In this document: positions 52,601 to 62,472 of the stretch, piece after piece
Position numbering within the stretch: the stretch's first letter is position 1
Layout of the letters: every line of letters starts with the position of its first letter
From: Aldehydirespirator sp965219165
GTDB lineage: Bacteria > Actinomycetota > Acidimicrobiia > Acidimicrobiales > Aldehydirespiratoraceae
Length of the DNA: 64,000 bases
Assembly: GCA_965219165.1 (NCBI GenBank)
Contig: CBDCMW010000002.1
Location: forward strand, 3,348,001 to 3,412,000
Direction: 5' to 3'
Translations under genes and position numbers: made by a program
Notes under the pieces: generated by a model
What the model saw: only the letters and a program-made list of their open reading frames with translations
What the model was told of the DNA's origin: nothing
The model's database searches: none

Positions 52601-53722
52601 ATGATCCGAACAGGTGGTGCGCGCCGGGGAGCACCCCGCACCGGCGTTGACTGGTTCCTGACGATCTTGCGGGTGGCGGCCCTGACTGTGGTTGTGGTGG
52701 GCGTGTTGGCCTTTATTGCCCAGGAGATCGATACCGACAACCCCTTCGCCCGGTGGGCCAATCCCGACGCCACCGGCCTCACCGGCGCCCAGTTCCGGGG
52801 GCTGGTCGTGTCGGGCGTGGCCCAAGGCTGCATGTACGGGCTGATCGCCTTGGGCTACTCGATGGTGTACGGCGTGCTGGGGTTCATCAACTTCGCCCAC
52901 GGCGAGGTGTTCATGGTGGGCGCCATGACCGGGATGATCACCTCCAACAAGCTCGCCGACGCCGGCCTGTGGGAGAGCAACTTCATCGGCTCGCTGCTGT
53001 TCATCGTGGTGGTGTCGGTCATCGTGTGCACTCTCACGGCCGTGATCATGGAGCGGGTCGCCTACCGGCCGCTGCGGGGGTCGCCGCGCCTGATCCCGCT
53101 GATCACGTCCATCGGCGTGTCGTTCTTCATCCAGAACGCCTCGATAGTGCTGCTGGGTCCGTCCGCCAAGTCCTACCCCGACGTTCCCGACTGGGTGAAG
53201 GCCAAGCACACCATCGTGCAGATCGAGGGGGCCAAGATCTTGGTGGTAGTGGTGGCCGCGGTGTCGATGACGGGCCTGTGGTACTTCGTCAATCGCACCA
53301 AGTCGGGCAGGGCGATGCGGGCAGTGGCCGAGGACGCCGAGATCGCCGCGCTGATGGGCATCGACGTGAACCGCACCATTGTCAAGGTGTTCGCGGTGGG
53401 CGGGGCCATGGCGGGAATGGCCGGGATCCTGTGGGGGATCCTGTTCCGCAGCGTGATCCACTCCACCGGGTTCCTGCCCGGCATCAAGGCGTTCAGCGCG
53501 GCCGTCGTGGGAGGCATCGGCCATCTCGGCGGAGCGATGGCGGGCGGGCTGTCGATCGGCGTGGCTGAGTCGGTCGGACCCCTGCTGATCCTGGAGCCGC
53601 TCGGTGTCAGAGGGGTGTCGCAGCTGCGCGACGCGGTGGCCTTCGCGGTGCTGATCGGCGTGCTGCTGCTGCGTCCTGCGGGCCTGTTCGGCGAGCGCCT
53701 CCCCTCCGAGGACCGCACATGA
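52601..53722 (+). CDS. Liv-type ABC transporter permease (LivH-like)
   Basis: A 373-residue permease with about nine membrane segments. Family phrases: GVAQGCMYGLIALGYSMVYG, GFINFAHGEVFMVGAM, MERVAYRPLRGSPRLIPLIT, and RAVAEDAEIAALMGIDVNRT, the EAA-like loop that contacts the ATPases. It is the first gene of the importer. It starts at ATG 52601, 10 bases after the TPP enzyme stop, and its stop overlaps the next permease start. Confidence 0.9.
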   Translation: MIRTGGARRGAPRTGVDWFLTILRVAALTVVVVGVLAFIAQEIDTDNPFARWANPDATGLTGAQFRGLVVSGVAQGCMYGLIALGYSMVYGVLGFINFAHGEVFMVGAMTGMITSNKLADAGLWESNFIGSLLFIVVVSVIVCTLTAVIMERVAYRPLRGSPRLIPLITSIGVSFFIQNASIVLLGPSAKSYPDVPDWVKAKHTIVQIEGAKILVVVVAAVSMTGLWYFVNRTKSGRAMRAVAEDAEIAALMGIDVNRTIVKVFAVGGAMAGMAGILWGILFRSVIHSTGFLPGIKAFSAAVVGGIGHLGGAMAGGLSIGVAESVGPLLILEPLGVRGVSQLRDAVAFAVLIGVLLLRPAGLFGERLPSEDRT

Positions 53723-55562
53723 CCGTCACGCTTCCGGCGGGGACCGGGGCGGCCGGCGGCCGGGCCGAACCCGAGTTCGCGCCGACGCGGCCCGCTCTGG
53801 CGCAGGACTGGCGACGGCTGGTGCGCATGGGGGCCATCGCCGCATTCGGGCAGGTCTTCATCGCGCTGTCGAACATGCCGGTGAGGCTCGACGAGCGAGT
53901 GATCGTGAAGCCCGTGCTGAGTTTGGGCTACCTCGCGCTGCTGATCCTTCCCTTCGCGGCCGGCCATCGCGTGGGGCATCAGGTCAGACGCGAGGGCGTG
54001 CCGACGTTCGCCGCCGGCGCCCACGAGGCTTTGGGCGGCGCCGCCTGCGGGGCCCTCACCGGTGGCGGGCTGTCGCTCCTGGCGGTGCTGCTGGCCAACT
54101 TCGATCTGCGGGAGCCGCTGGTCAACTGGAGCCCGATGCTGTTGGACCTGCTCAGCTTCGGCAACGAGACATGGTTCGCGGTGGTGATCTGGCTGGTGAT
54201 CGGGGCCACGGTCGGAGCGATCGGCGGGACCCTGCGACTGCTCAGCCCACGGATTCGACGCGCGGTGGTGACGATGGCGCTCGCCGTCGTCGGCGCCGCG
54301 GTTCTGGAACCGCTGGTGGTGGACCTGGCCGAGGGCATGGGACTGGAGCCGCTCACGGACCGCCTCTATGCAAGCCGGGGAGGCGTGGCCTGGAAGGGTG
54401 CCATCGGCCTCGCGGCCGTGTCAGGCGCCGTCGCGATGGTGACTCGGGGCCGGCTGCACCAAGCCCGGGCCAGCATCGCCGCACTCGAGGGGCCCAAGCG
54501 GGCCCGCGCCAACGGCCTGCTGATGGTCGCCGCCGCGGCGGCGCTGGTGATCCTGCCGCTGTTCGCGGGCAAGCTCACCAACGAGCTGCTCGCCAACGTC
54601 GGGCTGTTCGTGCTGCTGGCGTTGGGGCTGAACATCGTGGTCGGGCTGGCCGGCATCCTCGATCTGGGCTACGTGGCCTTCTTCGCGGTGGGCAGCTACT
54701 CCGCCGCTGTGCTCACCGCCGCGACCTCGCCGAGGATCACCCCCGAGTTGCCCTGGCTGGTCGCGCTCATCGCGGTGGTGATCATCACCGGGCTGGTGGG
54801 TCTGTTCATCGGCGCGCCGGTGATCCGCATGCGCGGCGACTACCTCGCGATCGTCACGCTCGGGTTCGGCGAGATCATCAGGCTGCTGTTCCTGTCGGAC
54901 TGGCTGTCGGGCTGGTTCGGGGGCTCACAGGGCATCACCAAGGTTCCGGGCGCGGGGATCTTCGGCCTGACCGAGGTGGCCGGCACCGACCCGCGCCGGG
55001 TCTTCTACCTGGTGCTCGCCTTCTGCGCAGTGGCGATATACGTGTCCTGGCGCCTGGAACGGTCCCGGCTCGGGCGGGCCTGGATGGCGGTGCGCGAGGA
55101 CGAGACCGTCGCCGAGGCGATGGGCATCAACACGGTCAACGTCAAGCTGCTGGCCTTCGTGGTGGGCGCGGTGCTCGGATCGTTCAGCGGAGCGATCTTC
55201 TCAGCGAAGGTCGGCTCGGTGTTCCCGAACAGCTTCCTGATCCTGGTGTCGATCGTGATCCTGGTGGTGGTGATCTTCGGCGGGATGGGCAACATCGTCG
55301 GGGTGATAGCGGGCTCCGTGGTGCTGATCGGCGTGCTGGGCGGACCCAAGCAGCCCGGGCTGCTCGCGGAGTTCTCCGAGTTCAAGCTGCTCATCTACGG
55401 GGCGCTGCTGGTGTGGATGATGCTGGCCCGCCCGGAGGGACTGATCCCGAGCGTGCGCCGCTCCCGCGAGCTCCACCAGCAGGAGCTGGCCCAGGATGCC
55501 TGGCTCAAGGGCGAAGTCTCCGACGACGACAACGGCGCGGGCGCTGAGACAGCGGCAGCGAC

Positions 55563-55566
<4 letters not shown>
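53719..55566 (+). CDS. Liv-type ABC transporter permease with long N-terminal membrane extension (LivM-like)
   Basis: A 615-residue permease, about 200-300 longer than usual for LivM. Residues from about 270 on match the family: FVLLALGLNIVVGLAGILDLGYVAFFAVGSYSA, VIRMRGDYLAIVTLGFGEII, GLTEVAG and the coupling loop AVREDETVAEAMGINTVNVK. Residues 1-265 hold roughly six extra hydrophobic helices with Ala/Gly/Leu-rich sequence and no family match I recognise. ATG 53719 overlaps the LivH stop (ATGA), and its own stop overlaps LivG. Confidence 0.88.
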
Positions 55567-56359
<793 letters not shown>

Positions 56360-56363
<4 letters not shown>

Positions 56364-57112
56364 GCGCCGACCGCCCTGACGCTGGCTCGGACGTCCCGCT
56401 GCTTGAGATGCGCTCGGTGAACGCCCACTACGGCGCGGTGCACGCGCTGCGGGACGTGAACCTGTCGATCTACGAGGGTGAGATGGTGTGCCTGCTCGGC
56501 GGCAACGCCAGCGGCAAGTCCACCACCCTCAAGACGTTGCTCGGCATGCTCAAGCCCACCTCCGGAGAGGTGGTCCTCGACGGCGAAGTGGTCAACGACA
56601 AGTCCATCCGCTACCGCGTCGCTCGCGGGGTCACGATGGTCCCGGAGAATCGCCGCCTGTTCAAGCGCCTGTCGGTGCGAGAGAACCTCGATCTGGGCGC
56701 CTATCTGCGCTCTGACGCCGATCAGATCGCGGCCGACATGGAGCAGGTCTTCGAGCTGTTCCCCCGGGTCAAGGAGCGCATCAACCAGAAGTCGGGCACC
56801 CTGTCGGGCGGCGAGCAGCAGATGGTCGCCATCGGACGGGCGCTGATGGCCAAGCCGCGGGTGCTGCTGATGGACGAGCCGTCGATGGGCCTGGCCCCCG
56901 CGCTAGTGCAGCAGAACTTCGAGTTGATCCAGCAGATCCACGAGGCCGGGCTGACCGTGTTCATGGTGGAGCAGAACGCCAATATGGCCCTGTCGATCGC
57001 GGATAGGGGCTGGGTATTGCAAACTGGCCGGGTGGTGCTCGACGACACCGCCGAGAACCTCCTGGCCCACCCCGAGCTGCGAGCCTCGTACCTGGGCCAA
57101 GCCGACGCCTGA
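56360..57112 (+). CDS. Liv-type ABC transporter ATPase (LivF-like)
   Basis: A 250-residue ATPase: Walker A LGGNASGKSTTLKTL, VTMVPENRRLFKRLSVRENL, the signature LSGGEQQMVAIGRALM, Walker B VLLMDEPSMGLAPAL and the switch FMVEQNANMALSIAD. It is the last gene of the plus-strand operon and overlaps livG by 4 bases. A possible hairpin terminator lies about 60 bases after its stop. Confidence 0.92.
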
Positions 57113-57169
57113 CCTTCCCTGCGCCGGGGAGCCGGAGTCGGGGTCTCTGCGTGACCGGACGTCGGGGAC

Positions 57170-57204
57170 GACTGCCGAACCGAAGATCTCGCCTTCGGCC
57201 AGTC
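57170..57204. terminator. possible hairpin terminator after the Liv operon
   Basis: GACTGCCGAA (57170-57179) and TTCGGCCAGTC (57194-57204) pair with one bulged base, 14 bases apart. No T-tract follows, so the terminator reading is weak. It lies between the importer operon and the convergent MazEF-type pair and might serve both. Confidence 0.3.
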
Positions 57205-57256
57205 CAACTTGACCCTGCCTTGGCGCGACGGCAGCTGTCCCTCATCAGTCCTTCGA

Positions 57257-57604
57257 TCACGGCTGTCTCCAGGATCCGGCGCAGGCCACGGCCGTCTGGA
57301 GGGCGTCGCAGATCTGGCCCATGCGCTCGTCGCTCAGCCGGCCCAGCCGACGCACCAACAGGGACAGAGGAGCAGTCTCGACAGAGTCTAGGTTGACGGC
57401 CGAGACGGCCGGGATCGGATCGTCGCCAGGCTCCAGCACGACCTCGCTGGGAAGGCCCCTGATCGTGGTGGTGCACGGCGCGACGATCGCCGTCTTGAGC
57501 CGATCCAGCGCCGCGTCGCGCGAGAGCACGACCACGGGGCGACGCCCCGCATGCGGAGACTCCCACCACCAGACCTCGCCCCGCCGGACAGGCATGACCG
57601 TCAT
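57257..57604 (-). CDS. mazF: MazF/PemK-family endoribonuclease toxin
   Basis: A 115-residue toxin of the MazF/PemK fold: MPVRRGEVWWWESPHAGRRP, VVVLSRDAALDRLKTAIVAP, SEVVLEPGDDP, the strand AVNLDSVETAPLS, and a C-terminal helix LSDERMGQICDALQTAV. MazF toxins cleave RNA in single-stranded sites. The start overlaps the antitoxin stop (ATGA at 57601-57604), and residue 4 Met (57595) is an alternative start. Confidence 0.85.
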   Translation of the reverse strand: MTVMPVRRGEVWWWESPHAGRRPVVVLSRDAALDRLKTAIVAPCTTTIRGLPSEVVLEPGDDPIPAVSAVNLDSVETAPLSLLVRRLGRLSDERMGQICDALQTAVACAGSWRQP

Positions 57605-57891
57605 CCGTCGACGTGCCGTGCCCGGTGTTCTCCACTCGCCGACCCGAGCTCCTGCCTGTGCATGAGGTTCGCGTCATGGAAAGACGCCAGATCCCCCCAT
57701 TCGTCGGGCTCGTCGAGGGGGAGGTGGTCGTACACCTCGTAAGCGGCGTCGATCTCAGCCTCCCAGTAGCGGGCTGTGAGCGCCTCAAGGGCCGCGTCCA
57801 TCATCGCGGCGTCAGTTCCCCACTCCCGCAGATGACGGGCCCGATCGAGGAGCCCGCTATCCACGGTCGTGCTCACCCGCCGCCGTTTCAT
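57601..57891 (-). CDS. antitoxin of the MazEF-type pair (ribbon-helix-helix-like)
   Basis: A 96-residue antitoxin directly upstream of and coupled to mazF. The start MKRRRVSTTVDSGLLDRARH matches a ribbon-helix-helix DNA-binding start, followed by an acidic region (DEPDEWGDLASFHDANLM) that would wrap the toxin. I chose ATG 57891, preceded by a low-GC stretch (GCCATAACTGTAGCACAATA) that may be its promoter. The assignment rests on position and pattern. Confidence 0.72.
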   Translation of the reverse strand: MKRRRVSTTVDSGLLDRARHLREWGTDAAMMDAALEALTARYWEAEIDAAYEVYDHLPLDEPDEWGDLASFHDANLMHRQELGSASGEHRARHVDG

Positions 57892-58033
57892 GCCATAACT
57901 GTAGCACAATACGGGCATGAACGAGTGGACCTGTCGATGAAAGATGCTCCTAGAGACTGGTGTTGCATCAATGATCCGCCGCGACGACGCGTGAGGCGCG
58001 GCTGCGCTGGGGCGGAGCGGTAGGTTGCCGTCC

Positions 58034-58162
58034 GTGACGGCAACCAGCATCGACTTGGGGCGCGTCGGCATCTGGACGGGAATCCTGGACACGGTGCCGT
58101 CGACGCGGGCCGCGGAGCTCACAGCCGAGGCCGAGGAACTGGGCCCCGGCCTCTTGAGCTGA
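58034..58162 (+). pseudogene. N-terminal stump of an LLM-class F420 oxidoreductase
   Basis: Forty-two codons from GTG 58034 (VTATSIDLGRVGIWTGILDT, VPSTRAAELTAEAEELG) match the first barrel strand and helix of the LLM family: the phrase GRVGIWTG and the helix AAELTAEAEELG, which normally leads to a YGALWIPE-type strand. Here it ends PGLLS-stop. It is followed after 1 base by the glnS start, so the rest of the gene is deleted. Confidence 0.5.
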
Positions 58163-58163
58163 C

Positions 58164-59867
58164 ATGGCCGGGACGCACGACGACCCGGGAGGTCCAACCC
58201 GACCTCGGGACTTCATCCGGGAGCAGGTGCGGACCGACAATGCGGCCGGGACCTTCGGGGGCCGGGTCCAGACCCGCTTCCCGCCCGAACCCAACGGGTA
58301 CCTGCACATCGGCCACGCCAAGGCGGTGTGCCTCAACTTCGGGGTGGCCGCCGAGAACGGCGGGGCGTGCCGGCTGCGCTTCGACGACACCAACCCCGAG
58401 AGCGAGGACGCCGCCTACGCGCAGGCCATAGCCGACGACATCGCCTGGCTCGGCTTCGAGCCCGACGGCCGGGCCGTCCACGCTTCGGACTACTTCGAGC
58501 AGCTCTATGCGTGGGCCGAGCACCTGGTGCGAGAGGGGCTGGCCTACGTCGACGACCAGGACGCCGAGACCATCTCGGCCACCCGGGGCGACTTCAGCAC
58601 CCCGGGCACCGAGAGCCCGTGTCGGGACCGTTCGGTTGAGGAGAACCTGAGCCTGCTGCGGGAAATGCGAGCCGGGCGCTTCGGCGACGGCTCCAAGGTG
58701 CTGCGGGCCAAGATCGACATGGCCGACCCCAACATGTTGATGCGGGACCCGGTCATGTACCGGATCCGCCACACCGCCCACTTCCGCACGGGCGACGCCT
58801 GGTGCATCTACCCCACCTATGACTGGGCCCACGGCCAGAGCGACGCCGTCGAGGGCGTCACCCACTCGTTGTGCTCGCTGGAGTTCGACGCCCACCGCCC
58901 GCTGTACGACTGGTACCTGGAGCATCTGCCCTTGCCCGGCGACCGGCCCCGCCAGTACGAGTTCGCCCGCCTGAACCTCACCCACACCGTTACGTCCAAA
59001 CGAAAGCTGAGCACGCTGATCGACCAGGGGCTGGCGGACGGCTGGGACGACCCGCGCCTGCCCACGCTGCGGGGCCTGCGCCGCCGGGGCTACCCGCCGG
59101 AGGCGATCCGGGAGTTCTGCGCCCACATCGGCGTGGCCCGGGTGAACGGCGTCCACGAGATCGAGCTGCTGGAGTCGTTCGTGCGGACCCACCACAACCG
59201 CACCGCATTGCGCCGCATGGCCGTGCTCCGTCCCCTGGAGGTGGTGATCGACAACTGGCCTGAGGGCCATGTGGCGCATCGCCGGGCGGTGAACAACCCC
59301 GAGGACCCTTCGGCGGGAGTGCGGGAGGTGCCGTTCTCGGGGCGGATGTGGATCGAGCGCGACGACTTCATGCTCGACCCGCCCCGCAAGTTCTACCGAC
59401 TGGGCCCGGGCCGGGAGGTACGCCTGCGGGCCGGGTACTTCCTGCGCTGCAACGACGCCGAGACCGACTCCGACGGGGAGGTCGTTCGGCTGCGCTGCAC
59501 CTACGACCCCGAAACCGGGGGCGGGCAGGCCCCCGACGGCCGCAAGGTGCGGGCAACCATCCATTGGGTGTCGGCCGACCACGCCGTGGACGCGCGGGTG
59601 GCCCTGTACGACCGCCTGTTCACCGATCCCGTTCCCGGCGCCGACGGCCGCGACCCGCTGGAGTCCTGCAACCCCGCCTCACGCGAGCTGATCACCGACG
59701 CCAAGGTGGAGCCTGCGCTGGCCAGGATCCCGCCCAGCGAGGTCGTGCAGTTCGAGCGCCTGGGCTACTTCGCCCACGACCCCGACACACCCATGCTGTT
59801 CCACCGCACCGTCGGCCTCAGGGACGAGTGGGCCAACATCCAGAAACGCCGCCAGCAAGAGGGCTGA
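58164..59867 (+). CDS. glnS: glutaminyl-tRNA synthetase
   Basis: A 567-residue class I aminoacyl-tRNA synthetase that charges tRNA-Gln directly. The HIGH motif is PEPNGYLHIGHAKA (48-51), with DDTNPESEDAAYAQAI (the GlnRS/GluRS-type region) after it, then PTYDWAHGQSDAVEGVTHSLCSLEF (GlnRS amino-acid pocket with Tyr211-type residue) and a KMSKS-like VTSKRKL (~276). The C-terminal anticodon-binding beta barrels are complete. Most Actinobacteria lack GlnRS and use transamidation. Confidence 0.93.
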   Translation: MAGTHDDPGGPTRPRDFIREQVRTDNAAGTFGGRVQTRFPPEPNGYLHIGHAKAVCLNFGVAAENGGACRLRFDDTNPESEDAAYAQAIADDIAWLGFEPDGRAVHASDYFEQLYAWAEHLVREGLAYVDDQDAETISATRGDFSTPGTESPCRDRSVEENLSLLREMRAGRFGDGSKVLRAKIDMADPNMLMRDPVMYRIRHTAHFRTGDAWCIYPTYDWAHGQSDAVEGVTHSLCSLEFDAHRPLYDWYLEHLPLPGDRPRQYEFARLNLTHTVTSKRKLSTLIDQGLADGWDDPRLPTLRGLRRRGYPPEAIREFCAHIGVARVNGVHEIELLESFVRTHHNRTALRRMAVLRPLEVVIDNWPEGHVAHRRAVNNPEDPSAGVREVPFSGRMWIERDDFMLDPPRKFYRLGPGREVRLRAGYFLRCNDAETDSDGEVVRLRCTYDPETGGGQAPDGRKVRATIHWVSADHAVDARVALYDRLFTDPVPGADGRDPLESCNPASRELITDAKVEPALARIPPSEVVQFERLGYFAHDPDTPMLFHRTVGLRDEWANIQKRRQQEG

Positions 59868-59888
59868 AGTCGAAAGGAAGGATCACGC

Positions 59889-60686
59889 ATGTCTGACCAG
59901 CGCCGATCCCTTGAATTGGAAGTGGAGATCCCCGGTAGCCCCGAGGAGGTGTGGAGGGCGATCGCCACCGGTCCGGGCATCTCGTCGTGGTACGTGCCTC
60001 ACACCGTCGAAGAGCGCTATGGTGGCGCGGCCACGGCGTCATTCGGCCCGGAGCCGGAGATGCAGATCGAGGGACGGGTCGCGGCCTGGGATCCACCCCG
60101 CCGAGTTGTCTTCGACGGCGGTGAGGGCGTCGAGGGCCTGGCGTTCGAATGGACGATCGAGGCTCTCGATGGCGGAACCTGCGTCGTGCGACTCCTCAAC
60201 AGCGGCTTCGACAGCGGCAAGGAGTGGGACGCCCTCTACGAGGGTATGTCCGAGGGTTGGCAGCTCTTCCTGCTCAATCTGAGGCTTCACATGGAGCACT
60301 TTCGGGGACGCACCGCCACGGCCTCGCTGCCCACGGCGATGTGGAGCGGAACCCGCGACGAGCTCTGGACTGCACTCGCAAACGCTCTGGGCATCCCGCC
60401 GGCGCCCGCAGTGGGCGAGCGAATCGAGGTGACGGCGTCCGACGCGCCCGCCTTGGCCGGCACCGTCGCGGATGTCGCCCGGTGCCGTGTCGCCCTCCTG
60501 CTAGACCAGCCGTCGCCCGGCACCGCATTCGTGTCGGTCGAAAGACACGGCGACGTGGTCGCCGCGTCAGTCTGGTGCTACCTCTACGGGGACGACGCGC
60601 CGAGCGCGGCGGAGCGAGACGAGCCCCTGTGGCGAGAATGGCTCGCCGAGCGGGCACCGCAGGGCGAGTCTGATTGTCGCTCCTAG
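59889..60686 (+). CDS. AHSA1/SRPBCC-family protein
   Basis: A 265-residue protein with an N-terminal SRPBCC (START-like) domain: LELEVEIPGSPEEVWRAIAT, GISSWYVPHTVEERYGGAA, EGRVAAWDPPRRVVFDGG and a final WQLFLLNLRLHMEHF helix (about 128-142), the hydrophobic-pocket fold of AHSA1 proteins. The remaining 120 residues (about 145-265) seem to form a second domain of similar type with no catalytic residues I can name. It follows glnS after 21 bases with an AAAGGAAGGA ribosome site. Confidence 0.75.
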   Translation: MSDQRRSLELEVEIPGSPEEVWRAIATGPGISSWYVPHTVEERYGGAATASFGPEPEMQIEGRVAAWDPPRRVVFDGGEGVEGLAFEWTIEALDGGTCVVRLLNSGFDSGKEWDALYEGMSEGWQLFLLNLRLHMEHFRGRTATASLPTAMWSGTRDELWTALANALGIPPAPAVGERIEVTASDAPALAGTVADVARCRVALLLDQPSPGTAFVSVERHGDVVAASVWCYLYGDDAPSAAERDEPLWREWLAERAPQGESDCRS

Positions 60687-60905
60687 GAGTTTGCTACCAG
60701 TCGGCGGCTATGTACTGGGTCTCGCAGAACTCGTACTGAGGGCATCTGACCGATGTGCCATTGAGTGCCACTGGGTACCATAGTGCACTAAACTCCAAGG
60801 TCAACAATACTAATCCTTACCAAACTGTGAGCGATTGTTGTGAACATGACGATCCATGGGGTACCCTCAGTTACTGGTCCGGAACCAGTAACTGAGGCAG
60901 TAACC
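60687..60905. other. AT-richer junction between AHSA1 gene and integrase
   Basis: About 220 bases without a gene, with falling GC toward the integrase. It contains a perfect 10-bp palindrome TAGTGCACTA at 60781-60790 and the perfect hairpin at 60865-60897. No tRNA gene is visible. The left attachment site of the element should lie here or just upstream, but I see no duplicated core sequence. Confidence 0.5.
60865..60897. repeat. perfect 14-bp inverted repeat just upstream of the integrase
   Basis: Arms 60865-60878 (CCTCAGTTACTGGT) and 60884-60897 are perfectly complementary around a 5-base loop CCGGA. A further half site CAGTAAC follows at 60898-60904. It ends 8 bases before ATG 60906. It could be a repressor operator or a folding element blocking translation. 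Confidence 0.85.
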
Positions 60906-62060
60906 ATGAATCGACCACGGAGACTGACAGCGGCGTTCGTCCGCGCCGTCAACCGGCCTGGCCGCTACGGCGACGGCCACGGCGGCCACGGGTTGAGCCT
61001 GCTGGTGAAGCCCATGACGAACGGGCGGTGGTCCAAGACGTGGAGCCAGTACGCCAGAATCGGCGGCAACTACACCTCCATTGGGCTGGGCTCCTATCCG
61101 GCGGTGTCCCTTGCGGAGGCTCGGGCCAAGGCGCTCGCCAACCGTAAGGAGATGGCAGCCGGGCGCGATCCCCGAAACTCCGGGGTGCCCACCCTGGCTG
61201 AGGCCACCGAGCAGGTGATTGCCCTGCACCGCGACACCTGGAAGTCCGGCTCGGGAGCGGAGGCCCGGTGGCGGTCGGCATTCACCCACCACGTGCTACC
61301 TGCACTTGGGAACAAGCCGGTGGACGATATTGCCGCAGGGGACGTCCTGGGGGTCCTGGTGGGTCCGTGGGTTTCCAACCCGGCCACCGGTCGGTTCGTA
61401 GCCCAGCGGCTCTCCCAGGTGTTCCGGTGGTCCATGGGTAAGGGCTACCGCACCGATGATCCGACACCCGCGGCAACCGCGGCCCTACCCCGCCACAACG
61501 GGGGTCGTACCCACCACGCGGCCCTGCACCACGCTGAGCTGCCCGAGGCTCTCCGCAAGGTGCGCTCAGGCGATGGTCACCCGTCCGCTGCGCTGTGCTG
61601 GACGTTCATCGCACTTACAGCATGCCGAAGTGCCGAGGCGACCGGCGCACGGTGGTCCGAGGTGGACACCGAGGCCGGGGTCTGGACAGTGCCCGGTGGA
61701 CGCACCAAGACCGGGCGCGAGCACCGGGTGGCGCTCTCAGGTGCCGCTGTGGCGGTGCTGAAGGAAGCCCGCAAGGTGGGCGACGGTGAGTTGGTGTTCC
61801 CCTCCCCCAGGTGCAAGGTACTGGCCTCAAACGCCCTGCACCGACTGTTGAAGCTCGCCGGTGTAGGTGGAACCACTCACGGACTTCGAACCAGCTTCCG
61901 GTCCTGGGCAGCCGAGTCCGGCGTTCCCAGGGAGGTGGCCGAGGCCGCCCTGGGCCACGTCGTGGCGGGGGTCGAGGGCGCCTACCAGCGCAGCGACCTG
62001 TTGGAGGCCCGCCGCACCGTTATGGAGGACTGGGCCAACTACCTCACCCAAGGCTCCTAA
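60906..62060 (+). CDS. P4-type tyrosine recombinase (integrase)
   Basis: A 384-residue site-specific integrase. The N-terminal arm-binding part (DUF4102-like) reads GHGLSLLVKPMTNGRWSKTW and SIGLGSYPAVSLAEARAKAL. The catalytic domain has Arg in TACRSAEATGARWSEV (~240), the beta-hairpin Lys in TKTGREHRVALS, His-x-x-Arg in THGLRTSFRSWAAE (~323), the second His in LGHVV and the nucleophile Tyr in GAYQRSDLL (~359). The catalytic set is complete. I chose ATG 60906 (MNRPRRLTAAF), which leaves the hairpin outside the gene; GTG 60840 is longer. It marks an integrated element. Confidence 0.92.
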   Translation: MNRPRRLTAAFVRAVNRPGRYGDGHGGHGLSLLVKPMTNGRWSKTWSQYARIGGNYTSIGLGSYPAVSLAEARAKALANRKEMAAGRDPRNSGVPTLAEATEQVIALHRDTWKSGSGAEARWRSAFTHHVLPALGNKPVDDIAAGDVLGVLVGPWVSNPATGRFVAQRLSQVFRWSMGKGYRTDDPTPAATAALPRHNGGRTHHAALHHAELPEALRKVRSGDGHPSAALCWTFIALTACRSAEATGARWSEVDTEAGVWTVPGGRTKTGREHRVALSGAAVAVLKEARKVGDGELVFPSPRCKVLASNALHRLLKLAGVGGTTHGLRTSFRSWAAESGVPREVAEAALGHVVAGVEGAYQRSDLLEARRTVMEDWANYLTQGS

Positions 62061-62472
62061 CAACGCCCGGGCTTGCCACCACCGCTCACCGTCGGCGCCC
62101 GGGGCGCTCCTACAGGCTCGGGGTAGGTGGGGTTGTGACCTCCACGGGCTACCGCCCACACAGACCCTTACAGGGCGCGCTAGGCAGGATTCGCGAACCT
62201 GAGGTTCAGGCCCGGACCCTCAGCGACCGCGTCGGCGGCGCGGTTCCGGCGGGACTGCCGGGGGCACTCTTGAAGACCCAGGAAATAGCTTCTGAACTGA
62301 TATTATACTTACACGTTCCAGAATTAGTTAGGCGACTATATAGATCGCTAGCCGCGGGGTGTTGAGATCCGCCGTCTGAGCGGCGAAGCCTGGGAAGATT
62401 GGCTCCCACAACAACCGACGCCCCGGAGGTACGAACTCCGAGGCGTCTAAAGAACCGAGGAGGTATCCCTCG
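62061..62472. other. 412-bp intergenic leader with AT-rich patch and hairpin
   Basis: No convincing gene between integrase stop and the next start. The first half is GC-rich; 62280-62345 turns AT-rich (TATTATACTTACACGTTCCA, then GACTATATAGATCG) and probably holds a promoter for the small genes. The stem-loop 62417-62447 precedes the ribosome site. No attachment core could be identified. Confidence 0.5.
62417..62447 (+). promoter_or_regulatory. 5'-leader hairpin before the small-gene cassette
   Basis: Arms 62417-62428 and 62436-62447 pair at 11 of 12 positions with a 7-base loop GTACGAA. It lies 25 bases upstream of ATG 62473 and just before the GAGGAGG ribosome site, so it is likely in the 5' untranslated RNA. 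It might be a leader that controls translation or a processing site. Confidence 0.55.

Noticed and set aside
60687..60905. tRNA gene as attachment site of the integrase
   Set aside because: No cloverleaf or conserved TTCGA-type arm could be traced in the region.
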